Shown: positions 1 to 8,346, counted from the stretch's first letter. The stretch is DNA of 61,919 nucleotides from Cardiobacteriaceae bacterium (GCA_017934275.1 JAGBJT010000023.1:1-61919); one strand, 5' to 3'. A program made the numbers and translations. Notes: generated by a model from the letters alone, not told the origin.

Positions 1-49
1 AATCTCTTTCGTGCTTTAATTTATAGGTGTTCGCCATAATTTTTACCAT
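1..49 (-). CDS. Possible 5' end of a gene leaving the window on the left
   Basis: Reading the minus strand from 49 gives ATG GTA AAA ATT ATG followed by an uninterrupted frame to the window edge (MVKIMANTYKLKHERD). A second in-frame ATG lies at 37. No strong ribosome binding site is visible ahead of either start and only 16 residues can be read, so the family cannot be named. It may equally be non-coding. Nothing else is recognisable between 50 and 131. Confidence 0.22.
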   Translation of the reverse strand, partial: MVKIMANTYKLKHERD

Positions 50-131
50 TCTTTGACTAAAATTAAGTGAAATAATTATAGCAGAAAATTGAAATTTTAG
101 GAATGTTTTAGAAGAATTTTTGAATTTTTAG

Positions 132-347
132 ATGCGCCCTAAAGGTGTTAAAAGTGTCGATGCGGATTTTGAAATGGCAGTTACATTTACAGAAAGGGGG
201 GGTGAAATTGTGTTGAAACGCCACAAAGGCAAATGGTCTTGCACAATAGTAAAAAATAACAGCCAAATCAATGAAGATGCTCTTAAAGCAATAAATTCTG
301 AAAGATTGATTTCAGGATTGATTTCAGATTGTCAGTTGAAGAAGTGA
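132..347 (+). CDS. Small hypothetical protein (71 aa)
   Basis: A 71-codon frame encoding a basic, soluble-looking protein without signal peptide or membrane segment. There is no convincing Shine-Dalgarno sequence before the ATG (only AT-rich DNA), and I do not recognise a family. It precedes the small lipoprotein-like gene at 427 by 79 bases on the same strand. It may be a real small gene, the tail of a decayed one, or a chance frame. Confidence 0.3.
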   Translation: MRPKGVKSVDADFEMAVTFTERGGEIVLKRHKGKWSCTIVKNNSQINEDALKAINSERLISGLISDCQLKK

Positions 348-426
348 ATTCTGGAATGATTTATTAGGACGCAAACTTAAACATTTGGGCATCAGATTAA
401 CTTAACTCATTAAAGGAGTATTCATT

Positions 427-717
427 ATGAAAAATGCTTTAGCGATTGCAATGTCCCTCTGGTTAATTTGTATGAGCGGTATCTCTTGCAGTGTTGGCGT
501 TAAGGAAAAAGATGAAAAACAATCCGAAGTTATGGAAACAATAACCCGTCAGCAACGCTGTGATATTGCTAAACGTAATTTCAATATGTTAAACACTAAA
601 AAAGCAGTTTATGAAGAAAATGAGCGTGGTGACCTGGTTCAGCTTAATGATGCACAAATTGCACAAAGAAAATCTGAAAGTGAAACTAGCATTAGGAAAT
701 ACTGTGATAACGAATGA
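427..717 (+). CDS. Small exported or lipoprotein-like protein, Cys-containing (96 aa)
   Basis: A good ribosome binding site (AAAGGAG) lies 8 bases before the ATG. Residues 1-20 form a hydrophobic signal-like segment ending in a cysteine (C21, alternative C15), but the residues before it do not make a textbook lipobox. The remainder is charged, with QRCDIAKRN near residue 42 and a conserved-looking end VYEENERGDLVQLNDAQIA ... KYC. This resembles the tails of small DUF4124-type periplasmic proteins of beta- and gammaproteobacteria, which is only a family impression. Probable envelope protein of unknown function. Confidence 0.6.
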   Translation: MKNALAIAMSLWLICMSGISCSVGVKEKDEKQSEVMETITRQQRCDIAKRNFNMLNTKKAVYEENERGDLVQLNDAQIAQRKSESETSIRKYCDNE

Positions 718-827
718 TGATTGAAGCGCAGTCCTTTGTGGGTAATTTGTCAGAGAATTGGAGTAAATAATCTGTTGGACTAAACAATAAAACGATTTTT
801 TTCAGGTTCAAAAGACTATGAAAACAA

Positions 828-860
828 AAAAATCCGCCGTGTAAAAAACGGCGGATTTGT
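828..860 (-). terminator. Rho-independent terminator of the HMG-CoA reductase gene
   Basis: AAATCCGCCGT and ACGGCGGATTT pair around a short A-rich loop. Read on the minus strand, the stem is followed by a T-rich tail, which fits termination of the leftward gene ending at 926. On the plus strand the tail is TGTTTTG, so weak termination in that direction is also possible. Confidence 0.75.
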
Positions 861-925
861 TTTGCAAATAAATACAAAAACGCACTCGTAGATTCAAATA
901 AGGATTCGCTCCCGCCCGCAGCGGG
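852..925. repeat. Intergenic repeat family, copy C (divergent)
   Basis: The stretch CGGATTTGTTTTGCAAATAAATACA followed after 20 bases by GATTCAAATAAGGAT matches the two copies at 27715 and 27813. It ends in a GC-rich inverted repeat (CCCGC...GCGGG, 911-925) that directly touches the stop codon of the leftward gene. The core is conserved between copies and the terminal hairpin differs. Confidence 0.6.
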
Positions 926-1972
926 CTAGGTTTTGTTGGATCTTTCTATTGCGATGTGGGAGCGCATAAGTTCGCCAGGGTTGGTTTGTGCGGCGAGTAG
1001 TGATAATTCACCGCAAAGCGCGATGGCGGCTGCGATTGCAGCGATACGATTGCCGTTGTCGCCGATTTCGCGCTCTTCGCGGCAGCCGAGTTTTGTGAGT
1101 GCTTCTTCGACGACGGGAAGATTTCCGCCTTTGCCGTTACCGATCGCGCCGACAATTAAATTCGGCAGGCTGCAAGAAAAATACAAGCTGCCAGCACGGT
1201 TTTCGCAATGCACAATTCCTTGCGAGCCTTCGACGATGTTTGCGGCATCTTGCCCAGTTGCGAGGTAAAACGCGAGCAGCATATTGGCAAAATGTGCGTT
1301 GGCAGAGCGGATTGAGCCAGCGATGATGCCGCCGATGAGATTTTTTTCGAGGTTTAATTGGCAGATTTTTTCGGCATCTGTGCGTAGGATTTTTTGTAAA
1401 ACGCTTGCTGAAAGCGTAACTTCCGCGACTGTGCGCCGACCGCGTCCCAAAATTCCATTTACGGCAGATGGTTTTTTATCGGTGCAGAAATTGCCTGAAA
1501 TCGAGCCATATTCGCAAGCGGGAAATTTTTCTAATATTTCTTGAATGAGGCGGTCGGCAGCTTTGGTTGCGGTGTTGTGTCCTGATGCGTCGCCTGTGAA
1601 AAAACTGAAACGGACGAAAAGCAAATTTCCGACAACTTCTGTGTGAATTTCTTCGAGCTTAACAAATCGTCCCGTTGTTCGGACTGTTTGGGCTAAATCT
1701 TGAAATTGTGTTTTTAATGCTTTTGCGGTATTTACGGCACTTTCAGTATTACCACAACGCAATATTACCGAGCGGCTCATTGTGGAATTTTCGACGAATA
1801 CGGAGATGGCGTTATCTTCTGCGCTGGTTGCTCTTGCGCCACGCCGAACCGAATTCCACAGCGGTGTTTCATAAGTTGCAAGCGGTGCGGATATGGTTTC
1901 GTTTATAACATTCCCTCTGATTTTTATTCCTTCAATCCATTTAGTGGGAATTGGAGTAAATAATTCGCTCAT
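926..1972 (-). CDS. Hydroxymethylglutaryl-CoA reductase, class I-like
   Basis: HMG-CoA reductase reduces HMG-CoA to mevalonate with NAD(P)H, the committed step of the mevalonate route to isoprenoids. All four catalytic residues of the family are visible, numbering from the chosen start: Glu35 (ATYETPLW), Lys166 (CTDKKPSAVNG), Asp242 (GQDAANIVEGSQ) and His339 (RSHIAIERS). The cofactor motif is GDASGHN, where GDAMGMN is usual. The CTDKK and C-terminal SHxxxxRS motifs resemble class I (eukaryote/archaeal type) rather than class II. Length is 348 aa, the catalytic domain only, with no membrane anchor. The start at 1972 is preferred because AAGGAT lies 5 bases upstream; an upstream ATG at 2002 has no ribosome binding site. 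No other mevalonate gene is in the window. Confidence 0.88.
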   Translation of the reverse strand: MSELFTPIPTKWIEGIKIRGNVINETISAPLATYETPLWNSVRRGARATSAEDNAISVFVENSTMSRSVILRCGNTESAVNTAKALKTQFQDLAQTVRTTGRFVKLEEIHTEVVGNLLFVRFSFFTGDASGHNTATKAADRLIQEILEKFPACEYGSISGNFCTDKKPSAVNGILGRGRRTVAEVTLSASVLQKILRTDAEKICQLNLEKNLIGGIIAGSIRSANAHFANMLLAFYLATGQDAANIVEGSQGIVHCENRAGSLYFSCSLPNLIVGAIGNGKGGNLPVVEEALTKLGCREEREIGDNGNRIAAIAAAIALCGELSLLAAQTNPGELMRSHIAIERSNKT

Positions 1973-2058
1973 ATTTATCCTTAATATTTCTAAAAATTGC
2001 ATTAAGACGGTTGTTTTTTTATATCAAATAGTGCAATAAAAAATATCGAAGAGTGGGA

Positions 2059-3438
2059 TTATTTATTCTTCTTCGGTCTTTCCCAATCTTTGACTTCTTT
2101 GAGTGGCGGGCGGGTGAAGGCGAGGATTTCTGCTGATACATTTTTAGTGATTACCGAACCTGCACCGATAGTCGCGCCGTCGCCGATTGCAACTGGTGCA
2201 ACGAGAGCGGAATTTGAACCGATGAAAACGCGGTCGCCGATTGTCGTGCGATGTTTATTTGCGCCGTCGTAATTGCAGGTGATTGTGCCAGCACCGATAT
2301 TGACATCTGCGCCGATTGTGCTATCGCCGATGTATGACAAATGATTGACTTTGCTTGCATTTCCGATGACAGATGCTTTAACTTCGACGAAATTACCGAT
2401 TTTTGCTTGGTCGGAAATTGTGCTTTGCGGACGGATACGGGCGAATGGTCCGATTTGGCAATTTTTGCCGATGACTGCGTTTTCGATGATGCTCATTGGC
2501 TCGATTTTGCTGTTTTCGCCGATTTCTGCGTTTTCTATTATCGAGCCGCAGCTGATGAAAACACCGTCGCCAAGTGTTACTTTTCCCTTGAATGTGCAGT
2601 TTGGTTCAATGATTACATCAACTCCCACTGTGATTTCACCTGCGATGTAAGTTTGTTCAGGAGAAATTAAGGTAACGCCTTGGCGCATTAGTTCTTCTCT
2701 TTTGCGGTTTTGGTAGATTTTTTCTGCTTGGGCGAGTTGAATTCTGTCGTTAATTCCCAGTGCTTCGTCGGTATTTTGTGCGACAACTGCCGTAACATTG
2801 CCACCGTTTTTTTTGATTAGCGAGATAATATCGGTTAGATAATATTCTTGTTGAGCATTTGCATTATTGATTTTGACGATATTTTTTTTCAGTGCTTGAT
2901 TGTCAATTAGCATCACACCAGTATTTATCTCTTTGACTAATTTTTCTTCACTGTTAGCATCTTTTTCTTCTACTATGCGAGTTACAGAATTATTCTCTCT
3001 GATAATTCTTCCATAACCTTTGGGATTATCCAAAATTGCTGAAAGTAGAACTAAATCTTGTTTTTCGGCGGCTTGCAATATTTCTTCGATTGTGTGCTTT
3101 TGTAATAACAGTGTGTCGCCGAGTAAAACAAGTGTCGCACCGTTATCGGGAATAATTTTTAATGCGCTTGCTACGGCATTGGCGGTTCCGAGTTGTTCTT
3201 TTTGTTCGATGAGTAGGGTATCGGGGAAATTTGCGCTGATTTTTGCTTTTACTTCATCGCCGCCGAAGCCGTAAATTACCGCGCTGCGCGATATTTCTGG
3301 AATGTTTTTAAGTGTATCTAACAAGTGAAAAATTATCGGTTTTGCTCCGAGTGATTGCAGCACTTTGGCGGATTTTGAGCGCATTCTTGTGCCTTTTCCA
3401 GCTGCCAAAATTACTACTGTTAGGTCATTTATTTGCAT
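2059..3438 (-). CDS. glmU: Bifunctional GlmU: GlcNAc-1-P uridyltransferase / GlcN-1-P acetyltransferase
   Basis: GlmU makes UDP-GlcNAc for peptidoglycan and LPS: it acetylates glucosamine-1-phosphate, then transfers UMP. The N-terminal pyrophosphorylase domain carries the nucleotide loop LAAGKGTRMRSKSAK near residue 11 and LLGDTLLL near 104. From about residue 250 the left-handed beta-helix hexapeptide repeats (IGENSKIEP, IGKNCQIGP, IGADVNIGAG) lead to the acetyltransferase site (KVNHLSYIGD, CNYDGANK). At 459 aa it has the normal full length. It ends in a basic tail. It lies 86 bases upstream of the HMG-CoA reductase start on the same strand, so co-transcription is possible. Confidence 0.97.
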   Translation of the reverse strand: MQINDLTVVILAAGKGTRMRSKSAKVLQSLGAKPIIFHLLDTLKNIPEISRSAVIYGFGGDEVKAKISANFPDTLLIEQKEQLGTANAVASALKIIPDNGATLVLLGDTLLLQKHTIEEILQAAEKQDLVLLSAILDNPKGYGRIIRENNSVTRIVEEKDANSEEKLVKEINTGVMLIDNQALKKNIVKINNANAQQEYYLTDIISLIKKNGGNVTAVVAQNTDEALGINDRIQLAQAEKIYQNRKREELMRQGVTLISPEQTYIAGEITVGVDVIIEPNCTFKGKVTLGDGVFISCGSIIENAEIGENSKIEPMSIIENAVIGKNCQIGPFARIRPQSTISDQAKIGNFVEVKASVIGNASKVNHLSYIGDSTIGADVNIGAGTITCNYDGANKHRTTIGDRVFIGSNSALVAPVAIGDGATIGAGSVITKNVSAEILAFTRPPLKEVKDWERPKKNK

Positions 3439-3615
3439 TGTTTCTCCAAGAAGATAGATTAAAGATTTTGATATTAACGGTTCTAGTAAAAATAATAAAA
3501 ATTTATCCCTATTTGCAAAAATGAGAAATAACGGTTAAATTCTTATTGTTAATTATTCGCATTTGTAAATGCAATTAACAATCTTCAACTGTGCATTGTT
3601 TTTTAAGGAAATCAA

Positions 3616-4773
3616 ATGAAAAAAATCTTATTTTTGACTATTACCGCTTGTTTTTCGCCCTTTGTTTTTGCTAATAAAGCTACAGATGATGCAGCTAAAT
3701 GTGATGCAGGAGAGGGAAAAATTTGCCGCGAAATTGCTGGTGAAAAGCTAATTGCCCGTGATTTTCCTGCTGCGAAAAGATATTTAGAACTCGGCTGCGA
3801 GCATAAAGACCGTCTGTCTTGCGCTTATTTGGGTGAAATGTATTACTTCGGCGAGTTCCGTGTTGAGCAAAATCAGGACAAGGGCAAGGAATTGTTAGAC
3901 CGTGCCTGCGAACTCGGGAGCGTGAGCCGTTGTGATTTCGCGCCTTTGGAATCTGCGCCAGTGAAAGCGCAAGATTTGCAAGTTTTTGAACCGACGGCTG
4001 ATTTGCGCATTCACGCGAGAACTTATCGTAACAACTTAAATTATGAAAAAACAAAAAAAAGAAAAGTCTTTTATGACGAAAACGGTAAATATTCCGAAAA
4101 AGAAGTAGAAGGTGGTTTTTACCGTGAATATCTTGGCAAAACCGCTGACGGTAACTTAATCGCGCAAGATTTTTATCAAGATAACGATGCACCGCTTACG
4201 CCGATTGGGACGGTTTTATCGTTAAAAAATATTCCAGAGTATTTGCAGGATAAAAAAGTTAAGTTACCAATCCTTTCAGGTGATAATTTAGATACGATTA
4301 TTAACTTCTATCCTAACGGAAGAGTGAAATTTTTCCGCCAAGAGAAGTTTATTAAATTAGCAGATAAGCAAGTTAAAGAAGAAGATAGAAATTACAAACA
4401 ATACTTTTTTTATCCAAATGGCAAAATTGCAAGCCAAAGCGAACGGCAAAATAATCAAATCCGTGCGGTAAGTTTTTATAAAGAAAGCGGCAATATTGCT
4501 TCGTTTTCCGATACTTATATCGGTAAATATTCAGAGAATAAAAGCGAAGATGAAGTTATTCCATATTCCTATACTTATGCCGTAGATGGAACTCCGATAT
4601 ACGCAAAAATCAACAAAAAGATGCACTTTTTTGACCGCAAAGGTAATAATGCTTCTGGTATAAGAGTGTTGAAATTTGATGCAAATGGTGATTATGCAAT
4701 TTGCAAAGAAACGCTATCTGAATTGTATAAGGAAATTAAAGCAGCTTTACGGATAAATGTTGAGTTTGAGTAA
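3616..4773 (+). CDS. Periplasmic Sel1-like / MORN-like repeat protein
   Basis: The 385-aa product begins with a cleavable signal peptide (ending FVFA, about residue 19). Residues 25-115 form Cys-rich Sel1/Hcp-like helical repeats (CREIAG, YLELGCEH, LSCAYLGEMYY, LLDRACELGSVSRCD). Each repeat carries cysteines, typical of exported Hcp-type proteins. The second half has antitoxin/MORN-like strands (FYPNGRVKFF, FYPNGKIASQ, FYKESGNIAS), as in YwqK-like proteins. The two halves together suggest a periplasmic scaffold or binding protein, but no enzyme motif is seen. AAGGAA lies 5 bases before the ATG. Stand-alone gene. Confidence 0.7.
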   Translation: MKKILFLTITACFSPFVFANKATDDAAKCDAGEGKICREIAGEKLIARDFPAAKRYLELGCEHKDRLSCAYLGEMYYFGEFRVEQNQDKGKELLDRACELGSVSRCDFAPLESAPVKAQDLQVFEPTADLRIHARTYRNNLNYEKTKKRKVFYDENGKYSEKEVEGGFYREYLGKTADGNLIAQDFYQDNDAPLTPIGTVLSLKNIPEYLQDKKVKLPILSGDNLDTIINFYPNGRVKFFRQEKFIKLADKQVKEEDRNYKQYFFYPNGKIASQSERQNNQIRAVSFYKESGNIASFSDTYIGKYSENKSEDEVIPYSYTYAVDGTPIYAKINKKMHFFDRKGNNASGIRVLKFDANGDYAICKETLSELYKEIKAALRINVEFE

Positions 4774-4791
4774 AAAAGGAATGTAAGACAA

Positions 4792-4838
4792 AAAACGGCA
4801 ATAGTGTTATTTTTAACCGCATTTGCCGTTATTTTTAG
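4792..4838 (+). terminator. Rho-independent terminator after the Sel1-like gene
   Basis: AACGGCAA (4794 on) pairs with TTGCCGTT (4823-4830), closing a long AT-rich loop, and is followed by ATTTTTAG. It lies 20 bases downstream of the stop codon at 4773. Confidence 0.6.
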
Positions 4839-4906
4839 AGATTTGTTGTAAAAAAACTAACGAATTTATTAAGCTTTTTTATATAAATTCGTGTTTTTAA
4901 CGATCA

Positions 4907-4932
4907 AAAGTGTCAAAATATTTTCACACTTT
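4907..4932. promoter_or_regulatory. 26-bp near-perfect palindrome, probable operator of the aldehyde dehydrogenase gene
   Basis: The half AAAGTGTCAAAAT at 4907-4919 mirrors ATTTTCACACTTT at 4920-4932. Only one symmetric base pair position breaks the dyad, so 24 of 26 bases are symmetric. It sits 67 bases before the dehydrogenase start codon in the intergenic space, where a dimeric repressor or activator would bind. The regulator is not in the window. Confidence 0.6.
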
Positions 4933-4999
4933 GTAGTGCAGATTTTCTGATGTCCATCAGAAATTTTCATTTTCTTCACAAAAAACTAGGAGACAGCAA

Positions 5000-6481
5000 A
5001 TGGCTGAATTGCAAAAAAAATATGGACTTTTTATCAACGGTGAATTTCGTGATGCATCTGACGGTGCAACGCTAAAAACTTACAACCCAGCAACGGGTGA
5101 GCTTTTGGCAGAAATCGCTGATGCAACCGAAAAAGATGTTGATGACGCGGTAAAAGCGGCGCGCGAGGCGTTCAAAAAATATAAATGGACAACTCCTGCG
5201 CAAAGAAGCGAATTACTGCTCAAAATTGCCGACATCATCGAAGCAAATAAAGAGCATTTAGCGCAAGTTGAAAGTATGGATAACGGTAAGCCAATCCGTG
5301 AAACTCTCAATGTTGATGTGGCGTTTTCCATCGAGCATTTCCGCTATTTTGCTGGCGTAATTCTTGGCGAAGAAGGTCAGGCAAGCGTTTTGAACGAACA
5401 GCATTTGTCGATTATTTTGCGTGAGCCGATTGGGGTTGTCGGACAAATTGTTCCGTGGAATTTCCCATTCTTGATGGCTGCTTGGAAACTCGCGCCAGTG
5501 CTTGCGGCAGGCGATGCTACCGTCTTCAAACCGTCTTCTGAAACCAGTTTGAGTGTGCTTGAACTTGTGCGTTTGATTAAAGATGTTCTACCGAAAGGCT
5601 TACTCAATGTGGTTACGGGTAAAGGTAGCAAGGCTGGTAACTATTTGAAAGACCATAAAGGTTTGGACAAACTCGCATTTACGGGTTCTACCGAAATCGG
5701 ACGCGATGTTGCGGTTGCGGCTGCGGATCGGATTATTCCTGCAACTTTGGAGCTCGGCGGTAAATCAGCAAATATCTTCTTCGACGATGCGGATTTGGAA
5801 AAAGCTCTCGACGGCTTGCAACTTGGAATTTTGTTCAACCAAGGTCAAGTTTGCTGCGCTGGCTCACGGATTTTCGTGCAAGAAAGTTTCTACGACAAAT
5901 TCGTCGCCGAGGCGGTAAAACGCTTCAATGCGGTAAAAGTCGGCGATCCGCTCGATCCGAATACGCAAATGGGCTCGCAAGTTAATAAAGGTCAAGCCGA
6001 GAAAATTTTGGAATATGTCAAGATTGGCGTAAGTGAAGGTGCAACCATCGCTTGCGGCGGTGAAGCTTATACCGAAGGCAAATGCGCAAACGGTGCATTT
6101 GTTAAACCAACGCTTTTGACGAATGTAAATAACAAAATGCGGGTGGCACAAGAGGAAATCTTCGGTCCAGTCGGTGTGGTGATTAAGTTCAAAGATGAAA
6201 AAGACTTAATCGAAATGGTGAACGACTCTGAATACGGTCTTGGCGGCGGTATCTTTACCAAAGACATCACTCGTGCTTTGAATGTTGCGCGCGCAATGGA
6301 AACTGGTCGCGTTTGGGTTAATACTTACAACCAAATTCCTGCGGGCTGTCCGTTCGGTGGTTGGAAGAAATCAGGTATCGGTCGGGAAACTCACAAGGTA
6401 ATCCTCGAACATTACACCCAAATGAAAAATATTCTCATCGACCTTACGGGACAAACCAGCGGTTTCTATCCAGCTCCGTAA
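5000..6481 (+). CDS. NAD(P)-dependent aldehyde dehydrogenase (acetaldehyde dehydrogenase-like)
   Basis: Oxidises aldehydes to carboxylates with NAD(P)+. The 493-aa protein has normal family length. It shows the cofactor-site motif VPWNFPFLMAAWKLAPVLAAG (140-160), the FTGSTEIG loop (227-234), the general-base Glu251 in ELGGKSANI and the nucleophile Cys285 in NQGQVCCAGSR. The end (HYTQMKNILIDL ... GFYPA) resembles the acetaldehyde dehydrogenases ExaC and AldB, so short aliphatic aldehydes are likely substrates, though specificity cannot be read from sequence. AGGAG lies 8 bases before the ATG. Single-gene unit bounded by a palindromic operator candidate and a terminator. Confidence 0.92.
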   Translation: MAELQKKYGLFINGEFRDASDGATLKTYNPATGELLAEIADATEKDVDDAVKAAREAFKKYKWTTPAQRSELLLKIADIIEANKEHLAQVESMDNGKPIRETLNVDVAFSIEHFRYFAGVILGEEGQASVLNEQHLSIILREPIGVVGQIVPWNFPFLMAAWKLAPVLAAGDATVFKPSSETSLSVLELVRLIKDVLPKGLLNVVTGKGSKAGNYLKDHKGLDKLAFTGSTEIGRDVAVAAADRIIPATLELGGKSANIFFDDADLEKALDGLQLGILFNQGQVCCAGSRIFVQESFYDKFVAEAVKRFNAVKVGDPLDPNTQMGSQVNKGQAEKILEYVKIGVSEGATIACGGEAYTEGKCANGAFVKPTLLTNVNNKMRVAQEEIFGPVGVVIKFKDEKDLIEMVNDSEYGLGGGIFTKDITRALNVARAMETGRVWVNTYNQIPAGCPFGGWKKSGIGRETHKVILEHYTQMKNILIDLTGQTSGFYPAP

Positions 6482-6518
6482 GCGATTTAGAAGTTTTCTA
6501 TTTCACATTAGTTAAGAA

Positions 6519-6550
6519 CAAAAACCGCCGTAGAAATACGGCGGTTTTCT
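6519..6550. terminator. Bidirectional terminator between converging aldehyde dehydrogenase and moxR genes
   Basis: AAAACCGCCGTA and TACGGCGGTTTT form a perfect stem around a 4-base loop, with A-rich flank on the left and TCTATTTG on the right. It can stop transcripts from both sides. Confidence 0.8.
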
Positions 6551-6585
6551 ATTTGTTTTGTCTGTCTCTTATAGCTCTTCGTCGC

Positions 6586-7551
6586 TTATGAACGCGGAAC
6601 TGGAACGCTATCGAGTATTTCCTTAATGATTTCACTAATGCTTATACCGTCAATTTCCGCTTCTGGACTACGGCGCACTCGGTGGCGTAAAACGGGTAGG
6701 GCGAGTGCTTTGATGTCTTCTGGCAGAACAAAATCGCGCTGTTGGAGAACGGCTCTTGCGCGAGCTGAAACTAAAAGTGCAATGCCCGCGCGCGTTCCAG
6801 CACCGTTTTCTAAATGTTGATGATTGCGACTTTGGCGAACTATTTCAGTGGTGTAGCGAATAATTCTGCTATCAACGGTGATGTTTTTGAGTGCTTGCTG
6901 CAAAACGGGTAAATCATCGGCTAGAAGAACTTTTTCGTTCGAGAGAGTTTTATTTTTCAGCGGTGTGTCGTAAGTCAAAATTCGTTCGAATAGCGCGATT
7001 TCTTCTGCTTCGCTGGGATAGGAAATATGGATATTGAGCAGAAAACGGTCGAGTTGCGCTTCTGGCAGACGGTAAGTTCCTTCTTGTTCGAGCGGATTTT
7101 GCGTCGCCAAAACCATAAACGGAGCTTGGATGGCAAGCGTATTTCCTTCGATTGTGGCTTGCCGCTCCTGCATAACTTCCAACAGTGCCGCTTGGGTTTT
7201 AGCAGGAGCACGGTTAATTTCGTCGGCAAGCAGCAAATTAGTAAAAACAGGACCTTTTTGCAGTTTGAATTTATGTTCTGACGGGTCGTAAATCATTGTG
7301 CCCGTGATGTCTGACGGCATCAAGTCGGGAGTGAATTGAATTCTTTTGAAGTCAGCATCAATGCTTTTTGCCAGAGCTTCAACCAGCAGCGTTTTACCGA
7401 GACCTGGCACGCCTTCAATCAAAATATGACCGCCAGCAAGAAGCGCAATGATGCTTTGTTCGATAACTTCTTTTTGTCCGACGATTGTTTGTTCCAGATT
7501 GCGGTAGAGATTGCTGGCGACTGCACGCAATTGTTCGATTTCACTTGACAT
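6586..7551 (-). CDS. MoxR-family AAA+ ATPase
   Basis: MoxR ATPases act as chaperones that mature or insert cofactors into partner proteins, often with VWA-domain proteins. The 321-aa sequence carries Walker A GVPGLGKT (47-54), Walker B LLLADEINRA (about 110), sensor 1 ATQNPLEQEGTYRLPEAQLDRF (from about 150) and a C-terminal lid with the sensor 2 region (RHRVRRSPEAE). AAGGAAAA lies 4 bases before the ATG. No DUF58 or VWA partner gene follows, as is usual in moxR operons; the gene stands alone and is convergent with the dehydrogenase. Confidence 0.93.
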   Translation of the reverse strand: MSSEIEQLRAVASNLYRNLEQTIVGQKEVIEQSIIALLAGGHILIEGVPGLGKTLLVEALAKSIDADFKRIQFTPDLMPSDITGTMIYDPSEHKFKLQKGPVFTNLLLADEINRAPAKTQAALLEVMQERQATIEGNTLAIQAPFMVLATQNPLEQEGTYRLPEAQLDRFLLNIHISYPSEAEEIALFERILTYDTPLKNKTLSNEKVLLADDLPVLQQALKNITVDSRIIRYTTEIVRQSRNHQHLENGAGTRAGIALLVSARARAVLQQRDFVLPEDIKALALPVLRHRVRRSPEAEIDGISISEIIKEILDSVPVPRS

Positions 7552-7589
7552 TATTTTTCCTTTTGCTACTAGCGGTTTGACGGCGAAAT

Positions 7590-7696
7590 TATAGTCGTTT
7601 CAGTTCAAAATAAGACAAGGCAGCGAGCTGAAGACAGTATCTAGAATACGGCGAGGCGAAGCTAACGCAGTATTATTTTGAAATGGAACGACTATA
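7590..7696 (+). mobile_element. MITE copy 1 (~107 bp)
   Basis: Starts TATAGTCGTTTCAGTTCAAA and ends in the inverted TTTGAAATGGAACGACTATA. The core holds GACAAGGCAGCGAGC...AGACAGTAT and ATACGGCGAGGCGAAGC. The same element recurs at 12009, 27939, 53602 and 60232. It is too short to encode a transposase. It lies between the divergent moxR and hslVU. Confidence 0.85.
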
Positions 7697-7738
7697 TCTT
7701 GATTTTTCCAGTTCTGTTGCCTTATTGCGCCTTGTGTG

Positions 7739-7769
7739 CTTGAAAAACCGCGCTTTGGGGCGATTTACA
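7739..7769 (+). promoter_or_regulatory. Possible heat-shock (sigma-32-like) promoter of hslVU
   Basis: CTTGAAA at 7739-7745 matches the sigma-32 -35 consensus. About 14 bases on, GGCGATTTA only partly matches CCCCATTTA. The position, 30-60 bases before the hslV start, and the heat-shock role of HslVU elsewhere make this worth noting, but the -10 half is poor. Confidence 0.3.
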
Positions 7770-7797
7770 ACCGCGTTTTTTATTTTTGGAGAAAGCA

Positions 7798-8343
7798 ATG
7801 TTTGATGCACATTCGACGACCATTCTTTCGGTTCGACGCGGAAATTGCGTTGCGATTGCGGGAGACGGTCAAGTAACCTTGGGACATACGGTGATGAAAG
7901 GCAATGCTCGCAAAATTCGCCGTCTTTATAAAAATTCGATTTTGGCGGGATTTGCTGGTGCTACGGCGGACGCTTTCACGCTTTTTGAATTATTCGAAGG
8001 GAAGCTGGAAGCAAATGACGGTCAGCTTTTGCGAGCAGCAGTTGAGATGACCAAAATGTGGCGCACCGAACGGACTTTGCGGCATTTAGAGGCGATGTTG
8101 ATTGTTGCCGACCGTAAAAACACTCTGATTTTGAGCGGTAACGGCGATATTGTGGAAACGGAAGACGATATTGCGGCGATTGGTTCTGGCGGTGCTTATG
8201 CGCTTTCAGCCGCGCGCGCACTTTTTTATAACACCGAACTTACCGCCCCAGAAATCGCTAAAAAATCACTCGAAATTGCAGGCAACATCTGCATTTACAC
8301 CAATCAAAACATCATCTGCGACCAGTTATCAGAAGAGGAATAA
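7798..8343 (+). CDS. hslV: HslV, ATP-dependent protease catalytic subunit
   Basis: HslV is the N-terminal-threonine peptidase that forms a dodecamer and degrades proteins unfolded by HslU. The mature protein should begin at Thr7 ([16 protein letters not shown]), giving a six-residue propeptide; E. coli HslV has only the initiator Met. [20 protein letters not shown] and [14 protein letters not shown] are family motifs. The ATG at 7798 is chosen because GGAG lies 7 bases upstream; a TTG at 7786 overlaps that site. Product 181 aa. hslU follows after 3 bases. Confidence 0.96.
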   Translation: MFDAHSTTILSVRRGNCVAIAGDGQVTLGHTVMKGNARKIRRLYKNSILAGFAGATADAFTLFELFEGKLEANDGQLLRAAVEMTKMWRTERTLRHLEAMLIVADRKNTLILSGNGDIVETEDDIAAIGSGGAYALSAARALFYNTELTAPEIAKKSLEIAGNICIYTNQNIICDQLSEEE

Positions 8344-8346
8344 AAA

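Noticed and set aside
3695-4192. 165-codon minus-strand frame
   Set aside because: Antisense to the exported repeat protein, no ribosome binding site, His/Arg-rich shadow composition.
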